This document shows positions 44,252 through 52,132 of a stretch of DNA of 64,000 bases, in pieces. The DNA is from E44-bin89 sp034409565 (GTDB lineage: Bacteria; Chloroflexota; Dehalococcoidia; Dehalococcoidales; RBG-16-60-22), in contig DAOUMS010000003.1 of the NCBI GenBank assembly GCA_034409565.1, positions 75,657-139,656 of the forward strand. Direction: 5' to 3'. The translations under genes were made by a program, and so were the position numbers. Below the pieces are notes generated by a model. It was not told the origin of the DNA. It did no database searches and saw only the letters and a program-made list of their open reading frames with translations. Position 1 is the first letter of the stretch. Each line of letters begins with the position of its first letter.

Positions 44252-45796
44252 ATGGCAAAAGGCAAAGTGACTCAGGTGATTGGGACGGTGGTTGATGTTG
44301 AATTTCCACCCGATAAATTGCCGTCACTTTTTAATGCGGTTGAAATAAAAACCGATGGCAGCAGGCTGGTGCTTGAGGTCCAGGAGCACATGGGCAATAA
44401 CTGGGTCAGGTGTCTGGCGCTCTCCCCCACGGATGGTCTGGAGCGTGGCGCCGAGGTGGTAGATACCGGGGCAGCGCTCAGGGTGCCGGTGGGCAAGGGT
44501 ACGCTGGGGCGCCTGTTTGATGTCATGGGCGAGCCTCTGGACAACCTTGGCACGGTGAAGGCGAAGGAGCAATGGCCAATCCACCGCCCATCACCATCGC
44601 TTGAGGAACAGTCCACCAGTACCGAGATGCTTGAAACCGGCCTCAAGGTGATTGACCTGATAACGCCTTTCACCAAGGGAGGTAAAATCGGCGCCTATGG
44701 CGGCGCCGGCGTGGGCAAGACGGTCATCATTATGGAGCTTATCCGCAACATCGCCACCGTGCACGGCGGCTTTTCCGTGTTCACCGGCATCGGCGAGCGG
44801 TCGCGCGAGGGCAACGACCTCTGGCACGAGATGAGGGAGTCGGGCGTCATCGACAAAACCGTGCTCGTCTTCGGGCAGATGAATGAGCCTCCGGGCGTTC
44901 GCCTGCGTATCGGCCTCACCGGGCTGACGATGGCGGAGTACTTCCGCGATGTTGAGAACCAGGACGTGCTACTCTTTATCGATAATATTTATCGCTATAC
45001 TCTGGCGGGCATGGAGGTTTCAGCGCTGCTGGGGCGTATGCCCTCGGCGGTGGGCTACCAGCCGACTCTGGCCACGGAAATGGGTGAGCTGGAGGAGAGG
45101 ATTACATCCACCAAGCACGGCTCAATCACTTCTTTCCAGGCGATTTATGTTCCGGCGGATGACTATACCGACCCCGGAGTGGTGGCCACATTCGGTCACC
45201 TTGATGCCGTGATTGCGCTGGAGAGGTCCATTGCCGAGCAGGGGCTTTATCCGGCCGTTGACCCTCTAGTCTCGACCTCGCGCATCCTGACGCCGACTGT
45301 AGTCGGCGATGAGCACTATCAGGTCGCCCGCGAGGTACAGCGGGTGCTGCAGCGTTACAAGGACCTCCAGGACATCATCGCCATACTCGGTGTTGAGGAG
45401 CTCAGTGAGGAAGACAAGCTGACCGTGGGCCGGGCACGGCGCATACAGCGCTTTTTATCCCAGCCGATGTTTGTCACCGAGGTGTTCACCGGCCGGGAGG
45501 GCAAGTACGTGTCAATACAGGAAACAGTGCGCGGTTTCCGGGAGATACTTGATGGCAAGTACGACGACCTGCCGGAGCAGGCATTTTACATGGTGGGTGG
45601 TATTGACGAGGTGGCCAAGCAGGCAAAAACGGTAAGCGTTAAAGGGGAAGAGGCGGAGGAAAAGGCAGCGCCAGCGGAGAAAAAAGACGAGGCACTGAAG
45701 GAAGCGGGAGAGGAAGAAGGCAAGGAAGAAGAGACGGAACCGGCCGAAGAAGATAAGGCGAAAGCTGAGGAAGAAACCAAAAAGGCAGGGCAGTAG
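44252..45796 (+). CDS. atpD: F1Fo ATP synthase subunit beta with an acidic C-terminal extension
   Basis: This catalytic subunit has P-loop GGAGVGKTVIIMELI, the catalytic Glu in GERSREGNDLWHEM, the adenine-binding region and DELSEED-equivalent EELSEEDKLTVGRARRI. The canonical end is reached near residue 464. Residues ~465-514 form an extra 50-residue tail made almost only of E, K, A, G and T (for example EEAEEKAAPAEKKDEALKEA), low in complexity and probably disordered. AGGAGGT precedes ATG 44252. Confidence 0.95.
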   Translation: MAKGKVTQVIGTVVDVEFPPDKLPSLFNAVEIKTDGSRLVLEVQEHMGNNWVRCLALSPTDGLERGAEVVDTGAALRVPVGKGTLGRLFDVMGEPLDNLGTVKAKEQWPIHRPSPSLEEQSTSTEMLETGLKVIDLITPFTKGGKIGAYGGAGVGKTVIIMELIRNIATVHGGFSVFTGIGERSREGNDLWHEMRESGVIDKTVLVFGQMNEPPGVRLRIGLTGLTMAEYFRDVENQDVLLFIDNIYRYTLAGMEVSALLGRMPSAVGYQPTLATEMGELEERITSTKHGSITSFQAIYVPADDYTDPGVVATFGHLDAVIALERSIAEQGLYPAVDPLVSTSRILTPTVVGDEHYQVAREVQRVLQRYKDLQDIIAILGVEELSEEDKLTVGRARRIQRFLSQPMFVTEVFTGREGKYVSIQETVRGFREILDGKYDDLPEQAFYMVGGIDEVAKQAKTVSVKGEEAEEKAAPAEKKDEALKEAGEEEGKEEETEPAEEDKAKAEEETKKAGQ

Positions 45797-45799
45797 CGG

Positions 45800-46222
45800 A
45801 TGGCGGGCATCAGGCTTGATATTGTCACTGCAGAGCGAATGGTCTACTCCGAGGAAGTGGACATGGTGGTTGCTCCTGGTTTTGAAGGTCAGCTCGGGAT
45901 ATTACCCCACCATACCCCTTTAATGACCACGTTGCTGCCCGGCGAGCTGCGGATAAAAAAAGGCGCGGAAGAAGTCTCGCTGGCGATATCCGGCGGCTTC
46001 CTGGAAGTACGCCCCGACCGTGTGGTGGTCCTGGCTGATGCTGCGGAGCGAGCCGAGGAAATTGATGTGGAGAGGGCGGAGGCAGCCCGAAAACGCGCCC
46101 GGGAAAGACTTACGCGGCAGCGTGAACTTGGCTCTGACGGTGTCCGGGCGGAAGCATCGCTCCGTCGTTCACTGGCACGGCTAAGGGTAGCAGAGACGGC
46201 ACGGCGGAAAAGAAAGCGTTAG
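45800..46222 (+). CDS. atpC: F1Fo ATP synthase subunit epsilon
   Basis: This 140-aa protein has the N-terminal beta-sandwich (IRLDIVTAERMVYSEEVDMV, then PGFEGQLGILPHHTPLMTTL) and the C-terminal two-helix regulatory arm rich in Arg, Glu and Ala (RAEEIDVERAEAARKRARER). The C-terminal arm is long and very basic at its end (ETARRKRKR). It starts three bases after the atpD stop and ends the operon, converging on rimM. Confidence 0.92.
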   Translation: MAGIRLDIVTAERMVYSEEVDMVVAPGFEGQLGILPHHTPLMTTLLPGELRIKKGAEEVSLAISGGFLEVRPDRVVVLADAAERAEEIDVERAEAARKRARERLTRQRELGSDGVRAEASLRRSLARLRVAETARRKRKR

Positions 46223-46229
46223 CCGAAAG

Positions 46230-46795
46230 CTAATCAGTCTTTTTCCGGTTCAGTTCCAGAAGCCCCGTGATGGGCTCAATCTCCATAAAACCACGTTCTA
46301 AGTCCACTGACCGGACCACATCAGCAATGGCGGGAATAAGAAATTCACCTTTCGTGCCCTGTACTACGTAGTATCGTTGCTCTCGCCGGTCAGGATTTCC
46401 TTAATCTTGCCCAGAAGCTCACCGCCGGTGGTCCTTACCTCCAGCCCGATGAGCTGAAAATAATAGTACTGGTCTTCCGGCAGAGGCTGCGCCTGACTTC
46501 GCGGTATCTCTATGGACTTGCCCTTTAGCCGCCGGGCATCTTCAGCGCGGTCGATGGTGCTGAACTTCAGTATGACACGGCCACGCTGCCATGACGCATC
46601 AGCGATGGTCACGGGCTGGCCGTCAATAAATACCTTTTCGCCGGGAGAAAATCGCTGCGGGAAAATAGTTTCTATCTGGACCTTTACTTTACCTTTGAAC
46701 CCCCACGGCGCCGTAATACGCCCAACGGTAATGAAGTCCAGAGCGAACGATTCTGTTTCTGACTCTTTATTTCCAGATGGGGTCAGTTCAGACAA
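46230..46795 (-). pseudogene. rimM: 16S rRNA processing protein RimM, frameshifted near the C-terminus
   Basis: RimM assists 30S head maturation. The first frame encodes 143 aa with ITVGRITAPWGFKGKVKVQI, VILKFSTIDRAEDARRLKG and QLIGLEVRTTGGELLGKI, and stops at 46364 after LTGESNDTT. The missing PRC-barrel end is present in another frame: YVVQGTKGEFLIPAIADVV, then DLERGFMEIEPITGLLEL, ending at 46230. The break is at about 46370, where GATACTACGTA has two bases too many (or one too few). It may be a sequencing error, a true frameshift mutation or recoding; no slippery heptamer is seen. The restored protein would be ~188 aa. It overlaps khpA by eight bases. Confidence 0.8.
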
Positions 46796-47048
46796 TTTCC
46801 AGTCGAACCCGGGCGGAAGCCTTGGCCGCTTTTACCCTGAGTAGAGCGCGCATGGCTTCGGCGATTCGGCCCTGCTTGCCAATGACTCTGCCTTTATCCT
46901 CATCGGCGACCTGTAGTTTCAGTGTGGTCAGGCCCTCCTCGTCAGTTTCCTCTTCGACTTTCACTTCATCCGGTTCATCGACGATTGATTTGGCGATGTA
47001 CACGACGAGTTCTTTCATGCTTTCTTCTTGCGTTCCAGGTTCACTCAT
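46788..47048 (-). CDS. khpA: KH-domain RNA-binding protein KhpA
   Basis: This 86-aa KH protein has the GxxG loop in EDKGRVIGKQGRIAEAMRAL and an N-terminus MKELVVYIAKSIVDEPDEV typical of the family, which binds rRNA or small RNAs with KhpB. ATG 47048 overlaps the rpsP stop (ATGA), favouring coupled translation. An internal ATG ten codons later is closer to the usual N-terminus. The order rpsP-khpA-rimM is widely conserved. Confidence 0.9.
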   Translation of the reverse strand: MSEPGTQEESMKELVVYIAKSIVDEPDEVKVEEETDEEGLTTLKLQVADEDKGRVIGKQGRIAEAMRALLRVKAAKASARVRLEIV

Positions 47049-47320
47049 GTTTTGGGGTTCTCCTTACTCGTATTGGATTTTTGTAGGATGCCGGCCTTGC
47101 TCAACAGCCTGGCGGCAGTATCTGTCGGTTGGACACCATGACTTAACCAGTGGCGTGCTTTTTCTTCGTTGATAACCACGGTTTCGGGGTCGGTGAGGGG
47201 GTTGAAATGACCGATAATGTCAATGAAGGCTCCATCACGAGGTGAGCGGGAGTCAGCAACGACAAGTCGATAGTTTGGCTTGCCCTTGGCTCCGGTACGG
47301 CGTAGTCTGATTTTTACCAT
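47045..47320 (-). CDS. rpsP: 30S ribosomal protein bS16
   Basis: The 91-aa protein begins VKIRLRRTGAKGKPNYRLVV, followed by ADSRSPRDGAFIDIIGHFNP and ARHWLSHGVQPTDTAARLL, all diagnostic for bS16. It heads the rpsP-khpA-rimM operon and diverges from endonuclease V. Confidence 0.96.
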   Translation of the reverse strand: MVKIRLRRTGAKGKPNYRLVVADSRSPRDGAFIDIIGHFNPLTDPETVVINEEKARHWLSHGVQPTDTAARLLSKAGILQKSNTSKENPKT

Positions 47321-47393
47321 GTTTTTATCTGGCTTCTAAACACTTATTATGCACCATTGCCTTGGCGTCTGTCAATGGCACCCGGTAAATTAG

Positions 47394-47422
47394 TTGCCAG
47401 ATAACACTATTGAAGCTATAAT
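47394..47422 (+). promoter_or_regulatory. Promoter of endonuclease V, predicting a leaderless mRNA
   Basis: TTGCCA (47394-47399), a 17-base spacer and TATAAT (47417-47422). The start would be at 47429-47430, exactly on ATG 47430. No ribosome-binding site is present. Confidence 0.6.
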
Positions 47423-47429
47423 GCGGGAT

Positions 47430-48149
47430 ATGAAGGTGCATAATCTGCACGGCTGGCAGGTGAGCATTCCGCAGGCTCTGGACATCCAGCGGGAACTGGC
47501 CGCCCGGGTTTCCCCAATCAGTGAAATCGGCGAGCCGCGTTTTATTGCCGGTGCTGATATATCGACCAGCCGTGCCCGGAACCTGGCCACTGGGGCGGTG
47601 GTGGTCATGGCTTACCCGGCACTGGAACTGGTAGAAGTGAAAACGGTCGATGCGCCGCTTGCCTTCCCCTACATTCCGGGCCTTCTCTCTTTCCGGGAGT
47701 CGCCGCTGGTCCTGGCGGTCTGTGAAAAACTGACGGTGACGCCCGACCTCCTTCTGGTGGACGGACAGGGACTGGCCCACCCCCGCCGCCTTGGTCTGGC
47801 CTGCCACCTGGGGCTCCTTCTGGACACGCCGACCATAGGCTGTGCTAAATCGCGACTGTGCGGCAGCCATGAGGAATTGGCGGTGGAACCGGGTAGCTCT
47901 GCGGCGCTGGTGGACGGCGGGGAAGTAATCGGTGCCGTGCTGCGCACCAAAGCGGGTACCAGCCCGCTCTATGTTTCCATCGGTCACAAGGTTGACCTGG
48001 AGACGGCGGTGCGCTGGGTGCTGGCGTGCTGCCACGGCTATCGTATCCCGGAGCCGCTGCGGCTGGCCCATCTGGCGGCAGGTGGGAACATAAAGGAGAA
48101 AGAATACTTGCCTTCTCAGGAACCGATTTCTCAGGGGAAACTGTTTTAG
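47430..48149 (+). CDS. nfi: Endonuclease V (deoxyinosine repair)
   Basis: This enzyme nicks DNA near deoxyinosine. The protein (~239 aa from ATG 47430) has catalytic Asp in RFIAGADISTSR, Glu in FPYIPGLLSFRESPLVL, Asp in LLLVDGQGLAHPRRLGLA and Lys in TIGCAKSRL. In-frame TTG 47394 and ATG 47421 lie within or on the promoter, so ATG 47430 (MKVHNLHGWQVSIPQALDIQ) is chosen. A very long antisense frame over the same bases is a shadow of this GC-rich gene. Confidence 0.9.
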   Translation: MKVHNLHGWQVSIPQALDIQRELAARVSPISEIGEPRFIAGADISTSRARNLATGAVVVMAYPALELVEVKTVDAPLAFPYIPGLLSFRESPLVLAVCEKLTVTPDLLLVDGQGLAHPRRLGLACHLGLLLDTPTIGCAKSRLCGSHEELAVEPGSSAALVDGGEVIGAVLRTKAGTSPLYVSIGHKVDLETAVRWVLACCHGYRIPEPLRLAHLAAGGNIKEKEYLPSQEPISQGKLF

Positions 48150-48166
48150 GCTAAGAGGCAGAGCTA

Positions 48167-49265
48167 ATGCAGGAGTTGCTGGACAAACTGGAAGACCTGC
48201 GGTCTCGAATTTCCATGGCACTGGTGCATCTTTGACATTGCCGGCAGGGAAGTGGAAATCAGGCAGTTAGAGAAAGAATCGGCAAAGCCAGACTTCTGGG
48301 CGGAACAGGTTAAAGCACAGGACACCATGCGTCACCTGGTGGAGCAGAAGAAGGCCGTGGAGCAATGGCGGGGACTGGAAAAAAGGGTGGCTGACCTGAC
48401 CGAGCTGGCTCATCTGACCGGGGAAGACGAAGCCCTTCAGATGGAAATTCAGTCGGAGACGGAAAAGGTCGCGTCAGTTCTCGACCAGCTCGAATTCCAG
48501 CTTGCTTTCAGTGGTGAATACGATGAGCGCAATGCCATTCTGGCGGTTCACGCCGGTGCCGGCGGCACCGAGTCCCAGGATTGGGCGGAGATGCTGATGC
48601 GGATGTACCTCAGATGGACAGAACGGCATGGCTACCATGCGGAAATCCTGGAAAGCACTTCTGGCGAGGAAGCCGGGATGAAGAGCGTGGTCATTGAAAT
48701 TGCCGGCGACTACGCCTATGGCTACTTGAGAGCGGAGCACGGCGTGCACCGGCTGGTCCGTCTGTCTCCATTTGACGCCGACCACGCCCGCCATACCTCG
48801 TTTGCCCTGGTGGAGGTAATGCCGGAGGCCAAGGCAGACGTTGACATCAGTATCGGCCCCGACGATTTGAAAGTGGAGACATTCCGCTCCAGCGGACCGG
48901 GCGGGCAGCATATGCAGAAGACAAGCAGCGCGGTCAGGCTGACCCACCTGTCTACAGGGCTGGTGGTTACCTGCCAGGGTGAGCGTTCCCAACATCGTAA
49001 CAAAGAGACCGCCATGACCATACTACGGTCGCGCCTGCTGGAACTGGAGCTGGAGAAACGCGCCGAGGAAAAAGCCAGGCTCAAAGGAAAGCGCATTGCC
49101 GCGGGCTGGGGAAACCAGATACGGAGCTATGTCCTGCACCCGTACAAGATGGTTAAAGACCACCGGACCGACTATCAGACAAACAACCCTGATGGCATGC
49201 TCGATGGCGACCTGGATGGCTTTCTGGAGGCCTATCACCGGTCTGGTCTGGGGAGGGAAGAATGA
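48167..49265 (+). CDS. prfB: Peptide chain release factor 2 (needs programmed +1 frameshift)
   Basis: RF2 releases peptides at UGA and UAA. ATG 48167 has GAGG eight bases upstream and opens 22 codons (MQELLDKLEDLRSRISMALV...) ending at CTT TGA. A +1 shift there continues DIAGREVEIRQLEKESAKPD, giving 365 aa in total. The body has the SPF codon-recognition tripeptide in RLVRLSPFDADHARHTSF and the peptidyl-hydrolase GGQ in SSGPGGQHMQKTSSAVRLTH. The last bases overlap the next gene by four. A gene model starting at 48252 misses the true N-terminus. Confidence 0.95.
48224..48236 (+). promoter_or_regulatory. RF2 autoregulatory +1 frameshift site
   Basis: GGTG (an internal Shine-Dalgarno-like tract), CAT, then CTT TGA C (48230-48236). 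It matches the RF2 recoding motif CUU-UGA-C. When RF2 is scarce, the ribosome slips from CUU to UUU at the poorly read UGA, and the frame continues as Asp. Confidence 0.9.
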
Positions 49266-50356
49266 TAAAAAAGGTGGTGTTTTTCATTCTGGTGGTCGGT
49301 TTGTGCCTGGCCCTGTCAAGCCCGGTAACGGTTCTGGCCGCAGACGGGCCGCAGGTTCTGGACACCAGTGTGCAGGTTGATTTTCCGGCGAGGGTCAACT
49401 TCAGTCTCTCGGCCGCCAGTGGTGCTGACATCACGGACATCCGCCTGCATTATACCGTTCACCGCATGAGTCATGCGGTGGTAACCAGCGAAGTGCGCCT
49501 GGAATTTGCACCGGCGCCCCTGGTCACTTCGGCATGGGACTGGGATATGAGGAAAACCGGCGGCATGCCGCCGGGCAGCAGCGTGAGCTACTGGTGGACG
49601 ATTGTAGATGATGGCGGCGAAAGGCTGGAAACCGAACCGGCCGTAGTCCAGATTGATGATGCCCGTTATCCCTGGCGCAGCCTGAGCCAGGGGTTACTGA
49701 CCCTGTACTGGTATGAGGGGGATGAGTCGTTCGCCCGGGAACTCATGGATACGGCCCAGCAGGCGCTGGTGCGCCTGACCAGTGATACTGGTGCCGAGCT
49801 GGAAAGTCCGGCGGCGATATACCTGTATGCCAAGTACGAAGACCTGCGTGGCGCCATGATATTCCCTCAGGAATGGACGGGTGGCGTGGCCTATACCAGG
49901 TTCAGTACCATTGCCATTGGCATTTCCCCGGCCAACCTTGACTGGGGCAAGCGGGCGATGACCCACGAGCTGCCGCATCTGGTAATTCATCAGATGGTCT
50001 TCAATCCCTATAATGATTTGCCCACCTGGCTTGATGAGGGTATCGCCATGTATGCAGAGGGATCGTTGGAGCCGGCGTTCGTTGATATGCTGGTCAAGGC
50101 GATTGATGATGATAGACTGATAACGGTGCGCAGCCTCTCCAGCCCCTTTTCCGCCTATGCCGAGGAATCATTGCTGGCTTACGCCCAGAGCTACAGCCTA
50201 GTTGACCTTTTAATCAATAACTATGGCCAGAGCCAGATGCTTGAGTTACTGAGCACCTTCCGTGAGGGAAGCGGCTATGATGAGGCCCTGCAGAAAGTAT
50301 ATGGATTTGATATGGACGGTTTAAATGAGCTCTGGCGCAGCTATGTTATGAGATGA
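49262..50356 (+). CDS. Secreted zinc metallopeptidase (peptidase MA-like)
   Basis: This 364-aa protein has a signal peptide (KKVVFFILVVGLCLALSSPV, then TVLAADGPQ). A beta-rich N-terminal domain (~30-135) follows, then a C-terminal metallopeptidase domain with HExxH in RAMTHELPHLVIHQMV and a downstream Glu in LPTWLDEGIAMYAEG. This layout is that of MA-clan extracellular peptidases common in Chloroflexota. GGGAGG precedes the ATG, which overlaps the prfB stop (ATGA). Its substrate is unknown. Confidence 0.82.
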   Translation: MIKKVVFFILVVGLCLALSSPVTVLAADGPQVLDTSVQVDFPARVNFSLSAASGADITDIRLHYTVHRMSHAVVTSEVRLEFAPAPLVTSAWDWDMRKTGGMPPGSSVSYWWTIVDDGGERLETEPAVVQIDDARYPWRSLSQGLLTLYWYEGDESFARELMDTAQQALVRLTSDTGAELESPAAIYLYAKYEDLRGAMIFPQEWTGGVAYTRFSTIAIGISPANLDWGKRAMTHELPHLVIHQMVFNPYNDLPTWLDEGIAMYAEGSLEPAFVDMLVKAIDDDRLITVRSLSSPFSAYAEESLLAYAQSYSLVDLLINNYGQSQMLELLSTFREGSGYDEALQKVYGFDMDGLNELWRSYVMR

Positions 50357-50383
50357 GCTTGTTTTTGTGGGTAGTGATGTAAC

Positions 50384-51085
50384 GTGGAAAGCAAGGAGAA
50401 GAAGTCGTTCACCATCCATGATTTACCAGCTTCGGAGCGACCGAGGGAGCGGCTGCAGAAGTTCGGTGCCGAGGCACTTTCGGCTCAGGAGGTCCTGGCG
50501 GTCATTCTGGGTCGGGGCATCGCTGGCGAGTCGGTGATGGTTACTGCCCAGAGACTTTTGAGCCAGTTCGGTAGCCTCAAGGGGATTGCCGTGGCTTCAC
50601 TGGAAGAGCTGGCCGGTGTCAGGGGAATTGGCTTGGCCAAAGCAGCGCAGATAAAAGCCGCTTTTGAACTGACCAGCCGAATTGAAGGCTACCAGGAAAG
50701 CGGGAAGAAGGAAACGGTGAAAACACCTGAGGATGTCGTGGCGCTGGTTCGCAGTCGACTGAGAAGCAAGAAGAAAGAATATTTTCTGGCACTGCTACTG
50801 GATACCCGGAATCAGCTCATCAGGGTAGCTGAGATATCAGTTGGCAGTCTGGACAGCAGCATTGTCCATCCCCGGGAAGTGTTCAAAGAAGCAGTTTCGG
50901 CCAGTGCCGCCTCGGTGCTCTTTGCGCATAATCACCCGTCTGGCGACCCGGAGGCTTCCGAGGATGATATAAACCTGACCAAAAGGCTGGTGGAAGCGGG
51001 GGAAATCATGGGGATAGACGTTCTTGACCATGTCATCATCGGGGACCGTGGCTACCTAAGCCTGAAGAGAGAGGGCCTATTTTAA
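50384..51085 (+). CDS. radC: RadC-family (JAB/MPN) protein
   Basis: This 233-aa protein begins FTIHDLPASERPRERLQKFG, then a helix-hairpin-helix (LEELAGVRGIGLAKAAQIKA) and the JAMM metal site: Glu in HPREVFKEAVS and LFAHNHPSGDPEASEDD. Despite its name, RadC's biochemical role is unsettled. The start is GTG 50384, with no strong ribosome-binding site. Confidence 0.92.
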   Translation: MESKEKKSFTIHDLPASERPRERLQKFGAEALSAQEVLAVILGRGIAGESVMVTAQRLLSQFGSLKGIAVASLEELAGVRGIGLAKAAQIKAAFELTSRIEGYQESGKKETVKTPEDVVALVRSRLRSKKKEYFLALLLDTRNQLIRVAEISVGSLDSSIVHPREVFKEAVSASAASVLFAHNHPSGDPEASEDDINLTKRLVEAGEIMGIDVLDHVIIGDRGYLSLKREGLF

Positions 51086-51177
51086 GGCCGTTAACGTGGC
51101 CAAAGTAGTGGTTCCTTCAAGACTGGCAGTTGCATGGGGCAATGACGACTTTTCCCGCGGCTGGTGCTTGCCTTGGA

Positions 51178-51492
51178 TTAATACCTTCGCCGCCGGCTGT
51201 CGCCAAAGCCACCACCTCGCCTGCCTCCGTAAGACCCACCGCCTCTATCTTCGCGAGGGCGGGCCGCGCTAACATTAAGGGTCCGTTCTTTCAGTGTTTT
51301 CCCGTTGAGTCCGGTAATCGCGGCCTGACCTTCAGATACGGACGGCATCTCAACAAAGGCGAACCCCCTTGGTCGGCCGCTGTACCTGTCAGTTGGAATG
51401 GCGACCGATTCCACTTCTCCAAAAGACGCGAATTGCTCCCGCAGCTCTTCTTCGGTCACATCATAGGATAAATTGCCCACATATATTTTCAT
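51178..51492 (-). CDS. RRM-type RNA-binding protein
   Basis: This 104-aa protein is one RNA-recognition motif with RNP2 IYVGNLSY and RNP1 RGFAFVEM, followed by a glycine/arginine-rich tail (REDRGGGSYGGRRGGGFGDS). Such small RRM proteins are cold-inducible in cyanobacteria and common in Chloroflexota. GGGGGA lies before ATG. It lies downstream of rpsU on the same strand, as is often seen for RRM-rpsU pairs in cyanobacteria. Confidence 0.92.
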   Translation of the reverse strand: MKIYVGNLSYDVTEEELREQFASFGEVESVAIPTDRYSGRPRGFAFVEMPSVSEGQAAITGLNGKTLKERTLNVSAARPREDRGGGSYGGRRGGGFGDSRRRRY

Positions 51493-51531
51493 AGTCTATC
51501 CCCCTTATTTTGAATTCCTTGTCCTACCTGT

Positions 51532-51720
51532 CTATCTTCCCTGACGAAGCCCTCTTCGAGCGCTTTTTTTAGCCTTGATACGGGCAGCGTCTCGCCTGGA
51601 TACAAAATGGTTGTGTGCCTTCGCTTCTCGCAGGACACCGCTCATCTGTACCATTCTTTGAAAGCGACGTAATAATGCTTCCTGTGATTCACCTTCACGT
51701 ATTGTGACTTTCAATGACAA
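51532..51720 (-). CDS. rpsU: 30S ribosomal protein bS21
   Basis: This 62-aa protein reads KVTIREGESQEALLRRFQRM, then SGVLREAKAHNHFVSRRDAA with a basic C-terminus, diagnostic of bS21. The start is TTG: either 51720 or, two codons later, 51714, which is better spaced (eight bases) from AGAGG. A hairpin (51745-51765) lies in its leader. Confidence 0.9.
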   Translation of the reverse strand: MSLKVTIREGESQEALLRRFQRMVQMSGVLREAKAHNHFVSRRDAARIKAKKSARRGLRQGR

Positions 51721-51744
51721 AACCTCTGCTTTCCAGGGTCACCT

Positions 51745-51765
51745 CCGGGCCAGTTGCCAGCCCGG
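51745..51765 (-). promoter_or_regulatory. Hairpin in the rpsU leader
   Basis: CCGGGC (51745-51750) and GCCCGG (51760-51765) pair around nine bases, 25 bases before the rpsU start. There is no T-tract, so it is a leader structure (possible translational control) rather than a terminator. Confidence 0.4.
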
Positions 51766-51797
51766 GCGTAACTCAAAATTAAAGCTTTCTTATCCAC

Positions 51798-51941
51798 TCA
51801 GCCCGACTTTCCAGTAGCCATCACGGCCGCATATGGGCTTATCCCCGCACGGTTCAAAGGGAAAAATTTCTGGTCCTCAAGGTTGAAGGTGAACGTGGTG
51901 CCCCAGTTAGAGCACTCGATGGACTTGCCCTGAAAAGTCAT
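51798..51941 (-). pseudogene. Degraded zinc-ribbon (zf-trcl-like) gene
   Basis: A 47-codon frame begins MTFQGKSIECSNWGTTFTFN, then LEDQKFF. This is very close to the start of small probable-zinc-ribbon proteins (M-x-F/Y-Q-D-K-x-x-x-C-S-D-C-G-x-x-F-x-F). The second Cys is Trp (TGG). After FF the family's CxxC tail is lost from this frame, while the next frame reads EPCGDKPICGRDGYWKVG. A point mutation plus a frameshift suggests a recent pseudogene. Confidence 0.5.
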
Positions 51942-51990
51942 TGGATGACCGCCCCCTCTTTAAATTTTAGTTAGAGTTTCCGGTCATCCA
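51942..51990 (-). repeat. 10-bp inverted repeat in the transcript leader upstream of rpsU
   Basis: TGGATGACCG (51942-51951) and CGGTCATCCA (51981-51990) are perfect inverted copies 29 bases apart, between the promoter at 52050-52079 and the zinc-ribbon remnant. The RNA can form a long stem with a T/A-rich loop. Confidence 0.5.
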
Positions 51991-52049
51991 TCACTGAAAT
52001 AGTCTAAACTGACTTGAAAAAGCTGTAATAACCCAAAAACTAACAATAT

Positions 52050-52079
52050 ATTTTATGCTGAAGTGCGCTTCTTTGTCAA
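52050..52079 (-). promoter_or_regulatory. Promoter of the remnant-rpsU-RRM transcript
   Basis: On the minus strand TTGACA (52079-52074), an 18-base spacer and TAAAAT (52055-52050). The next genes in that direction are the zinc-ribbon remnant, rpsU and the RRM protein. The leader to rpsU is about 320 bases long. Confidence 0.6.
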
Positions 52080-52132
52080 ATTAGTTCCGCGACGGCAACG
52101 CTGGTGATTTGCGTAGCCTTTCTATCCTTTAT

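Noticed and set aside
47325..48221. A 298-codon minus-strand frame over endonuclease V
   Set aside because: Endonuclease V on the plus strand has all catalytic residues and a promoter; the antisense frame has none.
48252..49265. RF2 starting at 48252 without a frameshift
   Set aside because: The upstream 22-codon frame with ribosome-binding site and CTT-TGA-C recoding motif accounts for the true N-terminus.
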